From: Stenotrophomonas sp046736075
GTDB taxonomy: Bacteria > Pseudomonadota > Gammaproteobacteria > Xanthomonadales > Xanthomonadaceae
Assembly (NCBI RefSeq): GCF_046736075.1
Contig: NZ_CP177163.1
Location: forward strand, 434,001 to 498,000
Length of the DNA: 64,000 bases
Reading direction: 5' to 3'
The notes beneath the pieces were generated by a model that did not search any database, had not been told where the DNA came from, and saw only the letters and a program-made list of their open reading frames with translations. Positions 11,251 to 19,161 of this stretch are shown here, in pieces. Every line of letters starts with the position of its first letter. The stretch's first letter is position 1. The position numbers and the translations under genes were made by a program.

Positions 11251-12378
11251 GTGACACATCCCAGCGTGCCCTCCCGTCGCTCCTTCCTGCACCTGGCCGG
11301 CACCGGCCTGGCGTTGTCGACCCTGGGCCTGGCCCCCGCGCAGGCGGCCGTGCCCCGCTCCGCTGCGGCGGCCGATGCGGCCGGCCCGGTCCTGCTCAAC
11401 TTCAACGAGTGCCCGTATGGCCCCTCACCGGCTGCGCAGGCCGCCGCCCGCGACGCAGTGGAGCGCAGCGGGCGGTATCTGTTCGCGATGGCGGGCGAGC
11501 TGCGCGACCTGTTCGCCACGCAGCACGGGCTGGGCAAGGAACAGGTGCGGTTGTTCCCTGGCTCCAGCGAACCGCTGAACCGGGCGGCCGTGGTGTGGAC
11601 CGGACCCGGTGCCGGGCTGGTGGTCGCCGATCCAACGTTCGAGGCGCTCGGCGACCTTGCGGCCGCGCGCGGCGCGCCGGTGGCGCGCGTGCCGCTGCGC
11701 GGGGATGGCGCGCACGACGTGCGGGCGATGGTTGCCGCTGCCGCGCGCATCGACGCCGGCCTGCTCTACCTGTGCAATCCCAACAATCCCACCGGCTCGA
11801 TCACGCCGGCCGACGACATCGCCTGGTTGCTGGCGCACAAACCCGCGCGCACCCGCGTGCTGGTCGATGAAGCCTACCTGCAGTACAGCGACCAGCGCTC
11901 GGTGATCGGCGGGGTGATGCAGCGCGACGACCTGATCGTGCTGCGCACGTTCTCCAAGCTGTATGGCATGGCCGGGCTGCGCCTGGGCGTGGCGGCCGCG
12001 CACCCGGATCGCCTGCGCGAGCTGGCCAGCCTCGGTGACAACCCATTGCCGGTGACCGCGATGGCCGCCGGCCTGGCCAGCCTGCGCGACCCGGACCTGA
12101 TCGCGCAGCGCAAAGCGGAGAATGCCCGCATCCGTCAGGCCACGATCGCCTGGCTGGGCAGGCGCGGATTCTCCTGCGTGCCGTCCGAAGCAAACTGCTT
12201 TGTGGTCGATGTGCAGCGCGATGGCACCGCGTTTGCCGCGGCGATGGCCGAACGCGGCGTGGTGATCGGCCGCAGCTGGGCGATCTGGCCGCAGCGGGTG
12301 CGGGTCACCGTCGGCACGGCTGCGGAAATGGCGCGCTTCCAGACCGCGTTCGCCGCCGTAGCCGGCCAGACCCCGTAG
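11251..12378 (+). CDS. Tat-exported PLP-dependent aminotransferase, HisC-like (class I/II)
   Basis: About 375 residues from a GTG start (an alternative GTG lies at 11266). The N-terminus is a twin-arginine signal, SRRSFLHLAGTGLALSTLGL, ending APAQA, so the enzyme is probably exported folded with its cofactor. The rest is a fold-type I aminotransferase close to histidinol-phosphate aminotransferase: substrate/PLP motifs LLNFNECPYGPSP, LYLCNPNNPTGS, VLVDEAYLQYSD, and the Schiff-base lysine in TFSKLYGMAGLRLG, with the C-terminal arginine region WPQRVRVTVGT. The donor and acceptor are unknown. It is probably not the pathway hisC, because no his genes are near and that enzyme is cytosolic. It is the only plus-strand gene of the left half and sits between zipA and ligA, which are usually adjacent. 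Its stop codon lies inside a GTAG palindrome. Confidence 0.8.
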   Translation: MTHPSVPSRRSFLHLAGTGLALSTLGLAPAQAAVPRSAAAADAAGPVLLNFNECPYGPSPAAQAAARDAVERSGRYLFAMAGELRDLFATQHGLGKEQVRLFPGSSEPLNRAAVVWTGPGAGLVVADPTFEALGDLAAARGAPVARVPLRGDGAHDVRAMVAAAARIDAGLLYLCNPNNPTGSITPADDIAWLLAHKPARTRVLVDEAYLQYSDQRSVIGGVMQRDDLIVLRTFSKLYGMAGLRLGVAAAHPDRLRELASLGDNPLPVTAMAAGLASLRDPDLIAQRKAENARIRQATIAWLGRRGFSCVPSEANCFVVDVQRDGTAFAAAMAERGVVIGRSWAIWPQRVRVTVGTAAEMARFQTAFAAVAGQTP

Positions 12379-12397
12379 AGCCGGGCTCTGCCCGGCT
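12375..12397 (+). repeat. GTAG-headed REP palindrome (SMAG type)
   Basis: GTAG followed by AGCCGGGC, loop TCT, GCCCGGCT: an 8-bp perfect hairpin with a GTAG head, the hallmark of the SMAG repeats of Stenotrophomonas maltophilia. The TAG of the head is the stop codon of the aminotransferase gene. It lies between two convergent genes, where such repeats are typical, and could act as a bidirectional 3' stabiliser or terminator. Confidence 0.75.
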
Positions 12398-12420
12398 GTT
12401 CAACAGCATCAGGCCAGCCG

Positions 12421-13155
12421 TTACCAGCGCGGCGGCTTGGTCAGCGGCGGCGCCTGATGCTGGCGGTCGTACGCACGCAGTTCGTCGCGGATGTGGGCGA
12501 TGCGCTGGCGGCCCAGGGCGTTGCGGCTGTCGTCGAGCACCACGCCGTCCAGCAGTTCGCCCATGCGCTGCACGGTCGGCAGCATCTTTTCCCACGCATC
12601 CAGCGCGGTCAGCGGCGCCGGCAGGGTCAGGAAGAAGGCGATCGCCGGGGTTTCCATCTCGCGGATGTTGGCCATGTCGAAGCTGCCCGGCTTCATGATG
12701 CTGGCCATCGAGAAGATCGGGCCGCGCTCGGGGTGGCCTTCGACCAGTCGATGGAACACGTTCATGTGCCCGAACACCAGGCCGGTCTTTTCCGCCGCAA
12801 CCACGATGTCCTCGCCACGCAGCTGCTCACCGGCACGCGCAGCCACGAACAGCGACACGATCTTGTCGAAGTCCTGGGTGGCACGTTTGCCGACGTCGCT
12901 GGCGGCCGGGGCATCGACCTCGGGCAGGCCCAGCTCGGGCTGGGTCACGCCATCATCGCCGGGCACGCCAACGTCGGCGCCCGCAGGGTCGCCTTCGCCC
13001 AGCACGGGCTCGCGGCGCGCGCCTGCGGCGGTGTCGGCGCCTTCGATGCGGCGGCCCTGGATTTTCTTCTTCGGACGGCCAAACAGGAAGATCGCGGCGA
13101 TCAACAGCAGGCCGGCGGCCAGGATGCCGATGCGGAGCATTGCCATGTCGGACAT
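12421..13155 (-). CDS. zipA: Cell division protein ZipA
   Basis: 244-residue inner-membrane division protein that tethers FtsZ polymers to the membrane at midcell. A single N-terminal membrane helix (MLRIGILAAGLLLIAAIFLF) is followed by basic residues (GRPKKKIQGRR), a short Pro/Gly/Asp-rich linker (about residues 40-85) and the globular C-terminal FtsZ-binding domain from about residue 95 (KIVSLFVAAR ... GHMNVFHRL ... SMASIMKPGSFD). The linker is shorter than in E. coli ZipA (328 aa). It starts 47 bp after smc on the same strand, with GGAG ten bases before the ATG, so it is probably co-transcribed with smc. Confidence 0.93.
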   Translation of the reverse strand: MSDMAMLRIGILAAGLLLIAAIFLFGRPKKKIQGRRIEGADTAAGARREPVLGEGDPAGADVGVPGDDGVTQPELGLPEVDAPAASDVGKRATQDFDKIVSLFVAARAGEQLRGEDIVVAAEKTGLVFGHMNVFHRLVEGHPERGPIFSMASIMKPGSFDMANIREMETPAIAFFLTLPAPLTALDAWEKMLPTVQRMGELLDGVVLDDSRNALGRQRIAHIRDELRAYDRQHQAPPLTKPPRW

Positions 13156-13202
13156 TCGAGGGGGTCTCCGGCTAAATCGTTCAGGTATGCAAGGATGGCA
13201 CG

Positions 13203-16200
13203 TCAGGCCGCGCCCGCCAATCGGGCCGCTTCCTCAAGGTCCACGCTGACCAGTCGGCTCACGCCCGGCTCGCGCATGGTGACGCCCGACAACTGGTGCG
13301 CCGCCTCCATCGTGGCCTTGTTGTGGCTGACGAACAGGAACTGCACCTTCTCGCTCATCTCCTTGACCATGTTGGCCAGGCGGCCGACGTTGGCTTCATC
13401 CAGCGGCGCGTCCACTTCGTCCAGCAGGCAGAACGGGGCCGGGTTGAGCTGGAAGATCGCGAACACCAGCGCCACGGCGGTCATGGCCTTCTCGCCGCCG
13501 GAAAGCAGCGAGATGCTGGACACGCGCTTGCCCGGGGGGCGGGCCATGATCGCCACGCCCGTGTCGAGCAGGTCTTCACCGGTCAGTTCGAGGTAGGCAT
13601 GCCCGCCGCCGAACAGGCGCGGATACAGCTGCTGCACACCGGCATTGACCCGGTCGAAGGTGTCCTTGAAGCGGCCGCGGGTTTCGCGGTCGATCTTCCG
13701 GATCGCCTCTTCCAGCGTCTCCAGCGCGGTGGTCAGATCGGTGTTCTGTGCGTCCAGGTACTCCGAGCGCTGCGACGCCTCGCCATATTCCTGGATCGCG
13801 GCAAGATTGACCGGCTCCAGCCGGCGCATGCGGCCGTCGATCTGGTGCACGGCCTGCTCCCAGTCGCTGGTGCGCGCCTCGTCGGGCAGGCTGTTGATCA
13901 CGTCCTGCAGAACGAAGCCGGCCTTCTCGACCGAGGCCGACAACTGCTCCGCGCTCAGCACCAGCGCCTGCTGGTCGAGCTTGCGCTGGGAGATGCGTTC
14001 GCGCTGCGCCAGCGCCTGCTCGTCGCGCTGGTGGCGGGTCTGTTCGAAATTGCGCAGCTCGGCATCGATACCCTCCAGCATCGTGCGCGCCTCGCCCAGC
14101 ACGCGGTCGGCGCGCACGCGCTCGCCCAGTGCATTCTGGTGCTCGGCCTCCAGCGCCTGCACCGGGGAGTCGCCGTCGTCGAGCTGCGCGTGCAGTTCGC
14201 CCAGACGCGTGTCCAACTGGCCGCGCTGGCTGCTCATGCGCTCCAGCGCCTGGCTCAGCGAAGTGATCTGGGCACGCTGGGACTCCAGCGTCAGTGCCAG
14301 CGAATGCGCGCTCTCGCGGACGTTGCGCGCGGCATCGCGGGCGTGGTCGCGGGCGTCGGTCAGCTGCCGGCGCTCGCCTTCCAGCGCCGCGCGGACCGAT
14401 TCCAGGTCGCCCATGCTGGTGACCGCATCGTCGAGCCGGGCGCGCGCTTCGCGCACCTGTTCGCGGCTGGCATCCAGGGTCTCCAGCAGCTGCGACAGCT
14501 CGCCTTCGATGCGGTCGATGCGGGTGCGCGCCGCCTCCACCTTGCCCTGCTGGCTCTGCAGCTGCCCGCCCAGCTCGGACACGCTGCGGTGCGCAAGGTA
14601 CAACTGGCGCTGCGCGTCCTCGCGGTGCTGCTCACCGGCCAGCACCTGCTCGCGGAACCCGGCCAGGCGCTGCTCAAGCTCGGCTTCGCGCGCCTGCAGG
14701 GTGTCGATCTGCTCGCGCAGGGTCACGATCTCGCGTTCGCGCAGCAGCGCCCCCTGCTTGGCGGCACCGGAGCGCGAGACGCGCACCCAGCCTTCGCCAA
14801 GCCGTTCGCCACCGCGGGTGATCACCGAATCGCCCTCGCCCAACCCTGCCTGCAGGGCGCGCGCCTCGGACAGGTTCTCGGCGGCGTGCAGACGGGCGAG
14901 CAGGCGACGGATCGCGGTGGGGCCCTGGACCTTGGCGGCAAGCGAGGTCGGCGCAACCTGCAGCGCGTCCTGCGAGGCGGATACCAGCGCGAGACGGCCA
15001 TCGCCGAGTTCGCCCAAGGCATCCACCAGCGCTTCGGGGTTGTCGACCAGGACGCCTTCGATCAGCTGGCCAAGCGCGCTCTCCACGGCGTTTTCCCAGC
15101 CGCTTTCCACGGTGAGGCGTTCACCCACGCGGGCCGCTGAATCCAGCCGCTGCGAGGTGAGCCAGGCAACGGCGGCCCCCTGCTCTTGGCCAAGCGCGGC
15201 CTGCTGCAGGGTTTCCAGCGATGACAGACGGCCGCGTGCGGCCTGTGCCTGCTTGCGGATCTCGGCCAGTTCGGTCTGCCCGCTGCGCTGGCGGTCCTGC
15301 AGGCCGGCAACGGCCTGCTTGCGCTCCTCGACCTGTTCGGTGAGGCCGTCGAGCGCGGCCTTCTGGGTTTCGTGCTTGAGCTGCAGGTCCTCGAAGACCT
15401 CGGCCAGCGCGTCCAGATCGAGGCTGCCGCGTTCGGCGGTCAGGGCCTCGCGGCGGCGGTCGGCTTCAAGCACCTGGCGGTCCAGGTAGTCCACGCGGGT
15501 GCGCTCGACTTCGCCTGCGCGGGATGCTTCGGACGTATTGCGGGTATGCGCTTCCCAGCGCTGCTGCCAGTCGGCCAGGCGGGCTTCGGCATCGCGCAGG
15601 GCGTCCTGCTTGATCTCGTTCTCTTCGCGCAGGTGCTCCAGGCGCGGCTCGGCCTCGTCCACGGCCTCGCGCAGAACCAGCAGCTTGGCTTCGTCGCCGC
15701 TGATGTGGTGGCCCAGCTCGGCCAGCGCCTGCTGTGCTTCGTCGCGCGCCTTGTTCAGTCGCTGCGACATCTCGCGCTGATGCTGGATCTGCTGCTCAAG
15801 ACGGGCCAGCGTGCTGCCCACCTGGTAGACCTCGGCCTGTGCGTTGCTGAGCGCATCGGCGGCCTCCTCGCGGCGCACGCGGCTGGTTTCGATGCGGGCT
15901 TCAGCATCGCGCTGCTCGGCGATGAACTGCTGCAGGCGCGTTTCCTCCTTGGACAACGCATCGCGCAGGCTGCCAAGGCGACCGTCGAGGCCGCGGTATT
16001 CCAGCGCCTTCCACTCGGCATCCTTGACCTTGCGCTCTTCCTGCAGCGCCTGGTACTGCTCGGCCTGGCGGGCCTGACGCTTGAGGTGTTCGAGCTGTTT
16101 GCCGATTTCCTCGCGCAGGTCGTTGAGGCGATCGAGGTTTTCGCGGGTATGACGGATGCGGGTTTCGGTTTCCTTGCGGCGCTCCTTGTACTTGGAGATG

Positions 16201-16706
16201 CCGGCGGCCTCTTCCAGATACACGCGCAGGTCTTCGGGCCGGGCTTCGATGATCTGGCTGATCATGCCCTGCTCGATGATGGAGTAGCTGCGCGGGCCCA
16301 GGCCGGTGCCGAGGAACAGATCGGTGATGTCGCGGCGGCGGCACTTGGTGCCGTTGAGGTAGTAGTTGCTGCTGCCGTCGCGGCTGACCGTGCGCTTGAC
16401 CGAGATTTCGTTGAACGAGGCGTATTCGCCGGAAATGGTGTGGTCGGTATTGTCGAAGATCAGCTCGACGGTGGCCTGCGAGACGGGCTTGCGTGCCGAG
16501 GACCCGGAGAAGATCACGTCCGTCAGCGAGTCACCGCGCAGGCGGCTGGCCGAGCTTTCGCCCATGACCCAGCGCACCGCGTCGATGATGTTGGACTTGC
16601 CACAGCCATTGGGCCCCACCACGCCGGTCATGTTGGTCGGCAGGTGCAGCGTGGTCGGATCGACGAAGGACTTGAAGCCGGAGAGCTTGATCGTGGACAG
16701 ACGCAT
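13203..16706 (-). CDS. smc: Chromosome segregation protein SMC
   Basis: 1167-residue structural-maintenance-of-chromosomes ATPase that with ScpA and ScpB condenses and organises the chromosome. The N-terminal head has Walker A GPNGCGKSN (residues 31-39). Two long coiled coils rich in E, R, Q and A flank a hinge (around residues 500-660, VAWLTSQRLDSAARVGERL ... RRLLARLHAAENL). The C-terminal head has the ABC signature LLSGGEKAMTA and Walker B FCLLDEVDAPLDEAN. I use the ATG at 16706 (MRLSTIKLSGFKSF), where all SMC proteins begin. The open frame continues 86 codons upstream without SMC similarity. scpA and scpB are not nearby. Confidence 0.97.
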   Translation of the reverse strand: MRLSTIKLSGFKSFVDPTTLHLPTNMTGVVGPNGCGKSNIIDAVRWVMGESSASRLRGDSLTDVIFSGSSARKPVSQATVELIFDNTDHTISGEYASFNEISVKRTVSRDGSSNYYLNGTKCRRRDITDLFLGTGLGPRSYSIIEQGMISQIIEARPEDLRVYLEEAAGISKYKERRKETETRIRHTRENLDRLNDLREEIGKQLEHLKRQARQAEQYQALQEERKVKDAEWKALEYRGLDGRLGSLRDALSKEETRLQQFIAEQRDAEARIETSRVRREEAADALSNAQAEVYQVGSTLARLEQQIQHQREMSQRLNKARDEAQQALAELGHHISGDEAKLLVLREAVDEAEPRLEHLREENEIKQDALRDAEARLADWQQRWEAHTRNTSEASRAGEVERTRVDYLDRQVLEADRRREALTAERGSLDLDALAEVFEDLQLKHETQKAALDGLTEQVEERKQAVAGLQDRQRSGQTELAEIRKQAQAARGRLSSLETLQQAALGQEQGAAVAWLTSQRLDSAARVGERLTVESGWENAVESALGQLIEGVLVDNPEALVDALGELGDGRLALVSASQDALQVAPTSLAAKVQGPTAIRRLLARLHAAENLSEARALQAGLGEGDSVITRGGERLGEGWVRVSRSGAAKQGALLREREIVTLREQIDTLQAREAELEQRLAGFREQVLAGEQHREDAQRQLYLAHRSVSELGGQLQSQQGKVEAARTRIDRIEGELSQLLETLDASREQVREARARLDDAVTSMGDLESVRAALEGERRQLTDARDHARDAARNVRESAHSLALTLESQRAQITSLSQALERMSSQRGQLDTRLGELHAQLDDGDSPVQALEAEHQNALGERVRADRVLGEARTMLEGIDAELRNFEQTRHQRDEQALAQRERISQRKLDQQALVLSAEQLSASVEKAGFVLQDVINSLPDEARTSDWEQAVHQIDGRMRRLEPVNLAAIQEYGEASQRSEYLDAQNTDLTTALETLEEAIRKIDRETRGRFKDTFDRVNAGVQQLYPRLFGGGHAYLELTGEDLLDTGVAIMARPPGKRVSSISLLSGGEKAMTAVALVFAIFQLNPAPFCLLDEVDAPLDEANVGRLANMVKEMSEKVQFLFVSHNKATMEAAHQLSGVTMREPGVSRLVSVDLEEAARLAGAA

Positions 16707-16885
16707 GGCGTGGTTGGTTTCCGGGCAAGGGTCGGATGCGACCCCCGCCGTGGTGGATGTCGAAGCGGATTCCACCCTCAAGTCATTGATCTTTCGGGAA
16801 TTCAATGGCCCCAAGGGCGACGCGATAGCCTGAGTATAGCGGGGCGGGTGTTCCACGGGGCGTTGGCGCCCAGACCCCCAAAACC

Positions 16886-16913
16886 AAAAACGGGCGCCCT
16901 TGCGGGCACCCGT
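16886..16913 (-). terminator. Rho-independent terminator of the rpsF-rpsR-rplI operon
   Basis: The minus strand reads ACGGGTGCCC, GCAA tetraloop, GGGCGCCCGT, then TTTT. The stem is 10 bp with one G-T wobble and begins 28 bases past the rplI stop. Confidence 0.88.
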
Positions 16914-16941
16914 TTCTGTGACACCCGCCTTTCGGCAGGGA

Positions 16942-17394
16942 TCAGGCCTTTTCGGCTTCCACAACCACCTTGACGGTGGTTTCGACGTCGGCGTGCAGGT
17001 GAACGGTCACCTCGTACTCGCCCACGTTGCGGAAGGCGCCTTCGCCCAGGATGACTTCGCTCTTTTCCAGCGCCAGGCCGTTCTTGGTGAAGGCTTCGGC
17101 GATGTCGCGCGGGCCGACCGAGCCGTACAGCTTGCCTTCGGTCGATGCATTGGCGGCGATGGTGACGCTCGCGCCTTCCAGCTTGGCCTTGCGGGCTTCG
17201 GCGTCGGCGTGGATCGACTGGGCCTTGGCTTCGTAATCAGCGCGCTTGGCGTCGAACTCGGCCACGTTGGTCGGGGTGGCCGGAACGGCCTTGCCGGTCG
17301 GGACGAGGAAGTTGCGGCCGTAGCCCGGCTTCACGTCGACCAGATCGCCCAGACCGCCGAGGTTGGTGACCTTCTGGAGAAGAATCAGCTTCAT
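16942..17394 (-). CDS. rplI: Large ribosomal subunit protein bL9
   Basis: 150-residue ribosomal protein L9, which binds 23S rRNA domain V and extends from the base of the L1 stalk. The N-terminal domain (MKLILLQKVTNLGGLGDLVD, then PGYGRNFLVP) contains the L9 signature, followed by the long connecting helix (EFDAKRADYEAKAQSI) and the C-terminal domain ending VVVEAEKA. TTGGAG precedes the ATG by seven bases. It is the last gene of the rpsF-rpsR-rplI operon, with a strong terminator just after it. Confidence 0.98.
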   Translation of the reverse strand: MKLILLQKVTNLGGLGDLVDVKPGYGRNFLVPTGKAVPATPTNVAEFDAKRADYEAKAQSIHADAEARKAKLEGASVTIAANASTEGKLYGSVGPRDIAEAFTKNGLALEKSEVILGEGAFRNVGEYEVTVHLHADVETTVKVVVEAEKA

Positions 17395-17465
17395 GGTGTA
17401 GCTCCAAATATGTATTCGTTAGCGAGGCGTGGCCCCGCAGCGATGGCTGTCCGAATATCCGAACG

Positions 17466-17513
17466 GTGGACCGGACACCGCCCGCGGCCTTGCGGCGCGG
17501 GCGGCAGGTCCAC
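17466..17513 (-). other. Long hairpin in the rpsR-rplI intergenic spacer
   Basis: Outer arms GTGGACC (17466-17472) and GGTCCAC (17507-17513) enclose inner arms CCGCCCGCG (17478-17486) and CGCGGGCGG (17496-17504). This is a 7+9 bp stem with a small apical loop in the 151-base gap between rpsR and rplI. No T-run follows. In the operon mRNA it could be an RNase processing site or modulate rplI output. The stem is seen directly; the role is inferred. Confidence 0.5.
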
Positions 17514-17545
17514 GAAAGCGGCGACCAGGGGGCCGCCCGCCTTCA

Positions 17546-17776
17546 TCAGACGTCGTGGTTGTCGGTGTACGGAATCAGGGCCAGGAAACGGGCGCGCTTG
17601 ACGGCCGTTGCCAGCTGGCGCTGGTACTTCGACTTGGTACCGGTGACGCGGCTCGGCACGATCTTGCCGTTCTCGGTCAGGTACTGGCGCAGGGTGTTGA
17701 GATCCTTGTAATCGATCTCCTTGACACCTTCGGCCGTGAACTTGCAGAACTTGCGGCGACGGAAGAACTTGGACAT
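17546..17776 (-). CDS. rpsR: Small ribosomal subunit protein bS18
   Basis: 76-residue S18, which pairs with S6 on the platform of the 30S subunit. The sequence is typical throughout: MSKFFRRRKFCKF, IDYKDLNTLRQYLTENGKI, RVTGTKSKYQRQLATAVKRA, ending IPYTDNHDV. AAGGAG stands eight bases before the ATG. It follows rpsF by 11 bp. There is no priB between rpsF and rpsR, unlike in enterobacteria. Confidence 0.98.
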   Translation of the reverse strand: MSKFFRRRKFCKFTAEGVKEIDYKDLNTLRQYLTENGKIVPSRVTGTKSKYQRQLATAVKRARFLALIPYTDNHDV

Positions 17777-17787
17777 GTCAGTGCTCC

Positions 17788-18225
17788 TTAAGCGGCCGAA
17801 GCGGCGTCTTCGCCGGCTTCGTTGTCAGCGGCGGGGGTGGTTTCACCTTCTTCGTCGTCACGACGACGACGCTCGCCACGCTCGGGCTTGTCGCCCTTCT
17901 CGTCCTTGCTCTTCATGATCAGCGACTGCTCGGTGTCGGCTTCGTCACGCTTGATGACGAGGTTGCGCAGCACGGCGTCGTTGAAGCGGAAGCTTTCCAC
18001 CAGCTCGCTCAGCACGGCCTGGTCGGCTTCGATGTTGAGCATGACGTAGTGGGCCTTCACCAGGTTCTGGATCGGGTAGGCCAGCTGACGACGGCCCCAG
18101 TCTTCCAGACGGTGGATGGTGCCGTTGCCGTTCTCGACCAGCGACTTGTAGCGCTCGATCATGGCCGGGACCTGTTCGCTCTGGTCCGGATGGACCAGGA
18201 ACACGATTTCGTAATGACGACTCAT
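17788..18225 (-). CDS. rpsF: Small ribosomal subunit protein bS6
   Basis: 145-residue S6, partner of S18 in the 30S platform. The conserved core MSRHYEIVFLVHPDQSEQVP ... ENGNGTIHRLEDWGRRQLAYP ... AHYVMLNIEAD is clear. The C-terminal 45 residues are a low-complexity acidic/basic tail (D, E, K and R runs, ending DNEAGEDAASAA) that is longer than the roughly 100-aa core. Tails of this kind are targets of RimK-type glutamylation in E. coli, which I only infer here. It is the first gene of the operon, with AAAGG upstream of the ATG and a candidate promoter at 18327-18355. Confidence 0.97.
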   Translation of the reverse strand: MSRHYEIVFLVHPDQSEQVPAMIERYKSLVENGNGTIHRLEDWGRRQLAYPIQNLVKAHYVMLNIEADQAVLSELVESFRFNDAVLRNLVIKRDEADTEQSLIMKSKDEKGDKPERGERRRRDDEEGETTPAADNEAGEDAASAA

Positions 18226-18246
18226 GTTTTTCTACCTTTCGGATGT

Positions 18247-18261
18247 GGCCCCCGAGGGGCC
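18247..18261 (-). promoter_or_regulatory. Hairpin in the rpsF leader, candidate S6:S18 autoregulatory site
   Basis: The minus-strand leader contains GGCCCC-TCG-GGGGCC, immediately preceded by TCC and followed by ACATCCG and then the rpsF ribosome site. Many bacteria carry an S6:S18-binding leader hairpin with CCG elements at this place. Position and composition fit, but I cannot confirm the consensus fold by eye. Confidence 0.35.
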
Positions 18262-18326
18262 GGACAGCCCCCCGCGGATGAATGCGGTGGGGCAAGGGTT
18301 CCTACGCAGATCGCAGGAAGCCGCCG

Positions 18327-18355
18327 ATTATGCCCCGCCACCCCGCGCCGGGCAA
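18327..18355 (-). promoter_or_regulatory. Candidate sigma-70 promoter of rpsF-rpsR-rplI
   Basis: On the minus strand TTGCCC (-35; 18350-18355) and CATAAT (-10; 18327-18332) are separated by exactly 17 bases. The predicted start is about 95 bases before rpsF. The opposite-strand gene starts at 18397, so the region is a divergent intergenic space. Confidence 0.55.
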
Positions 18356-18396
18356 GGTCTCCCGGTCAATCCAAGGCAGGAGCCGGTCTCCTGTTC

Positions 18397-19125
18397 ATGC
18401 GCCTGAATGGCCCGGATCGTCTAGAGTTGGACTTCCGCCGGCCTGCCCGGCCTGATGCGTGGCGTGACCGGATGCTGCTGCGGCCCCTGCTGCCCGATGC
18501 CGTTCTGCTGGCAAGCATGCCGCCACTGTTGGCCGATCCCGGCCGGCTGCTGCCGCTGGAGCGGGCACAGGTGGCCAACGCCGTGGACAAGCGCCAGCGC
18601 GAGTACGCGGCGGGGCGCCAGTTGTTCAGGCAGTTGCTTGCCGGTCGCGCCGAGGCAGCCGCGCCGCTGATCAACGACACAGACAGGGTACCGCTCTGGC
18701 CGGCGGGCATCGTGGGCGCGATCACCCATTGCGACACCCTCTGCGCCGTGGCGCTGGCCAGCAGCAACGATACCGCCGGCCTGGGCATCGACCTCGAACC
18801 TGCCCGCCCGCTGCCCGTGGACGTCCACCGCCTTGTGCTGCGCGAGGCCGAACATGCAGGGCTGCGCGACCTGCCGCCCGCCTGGCGCGAGCTTGGCGCC
18901 ACCCTGACGTTCTGCGCCAAGGAAGCGCTGTACAAGGCGCTATACCCGTCCACGCGGGAGTTCCTGGACTTCCAGCAGGTGGAACTGCGCTGGCAGGAGG
19001 ACCGCTTCAGCGCCCAGGTCTTTTCGGCAACCCACCCTGCCTGCACGTCGCAGCCGCTGGAGGGCCGTGTCGCCTGCGACGGCCAGCATGTCGCGGCCGC
19101 CGTGCAGCTGGTGCGTCGGCCCTGA
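18397..19125 (+). CDS. 4'-phosphopantetheinyl transferase, EntD/Sfp type
   Basis: 242-residue enzyme that transfers 4'-phosphopantetheine from CoA to the serine of carrier proteins, and so would activate the PCP/ACP domains of the neighbouring NRPS/PKS. Motifs in order: PAGIVGAITHCDTLCAVAL (P1 and P2 region), GLGIDLEPARPL with Mg-binding Asp132 and Glu134, and FCAKEALYKALYP (Lys175/Glu176). This is the EntD arrangement. The ATG at 18397 lies some distance from AGGAG; an internal ATG at 18471 is an alternative. It is transcribed towards the NRPS operon end, with only 36 bp between its stop and the stop of the S41 peptidase. Whether it is dedicated to this cluster or is the general PPTase of the cell cannot be decided here. 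Confidence 0.9.
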   Translation: MRLNGPDRLELDFRRPARPDAWRDRMLLRPLLPDAVLLASMPPLLADPGRLLPLERAQVANAVDKRQREYAAGRQLFRQLLAGRAEAAAPLINDTDRVPLWPAGIVGAITHCDTLCAVALASSNDTAGLGIDLEPARPLPVDVHRLVLREAEHAGLRDLPPAWRELGATLTFCAKEALYKALYPSTREFLDFQQVELRWQEDRFSAQVFSATHPACTSQPLEGRVACDGQHVAAAVQLVRRP

Positions 19126-19161
19126 GCGGCGGCGCGTCGCCACCGCCCCTCGCCGACCGCA

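Noticed and set aside
11142..11750. 203-codon N-terminal extension of LigA
   Set aside because: Composition is unlike LigA and it overlaps the divergent aminotransferase gene; similarity begins at MSPSPAERAD.
8682..11870. 1062-codon plus-strand frame opposite ligA
   Set aside because: Antisense shadow of ligA; its last part overlaps the aminotransferase in a different frame. No family motif.
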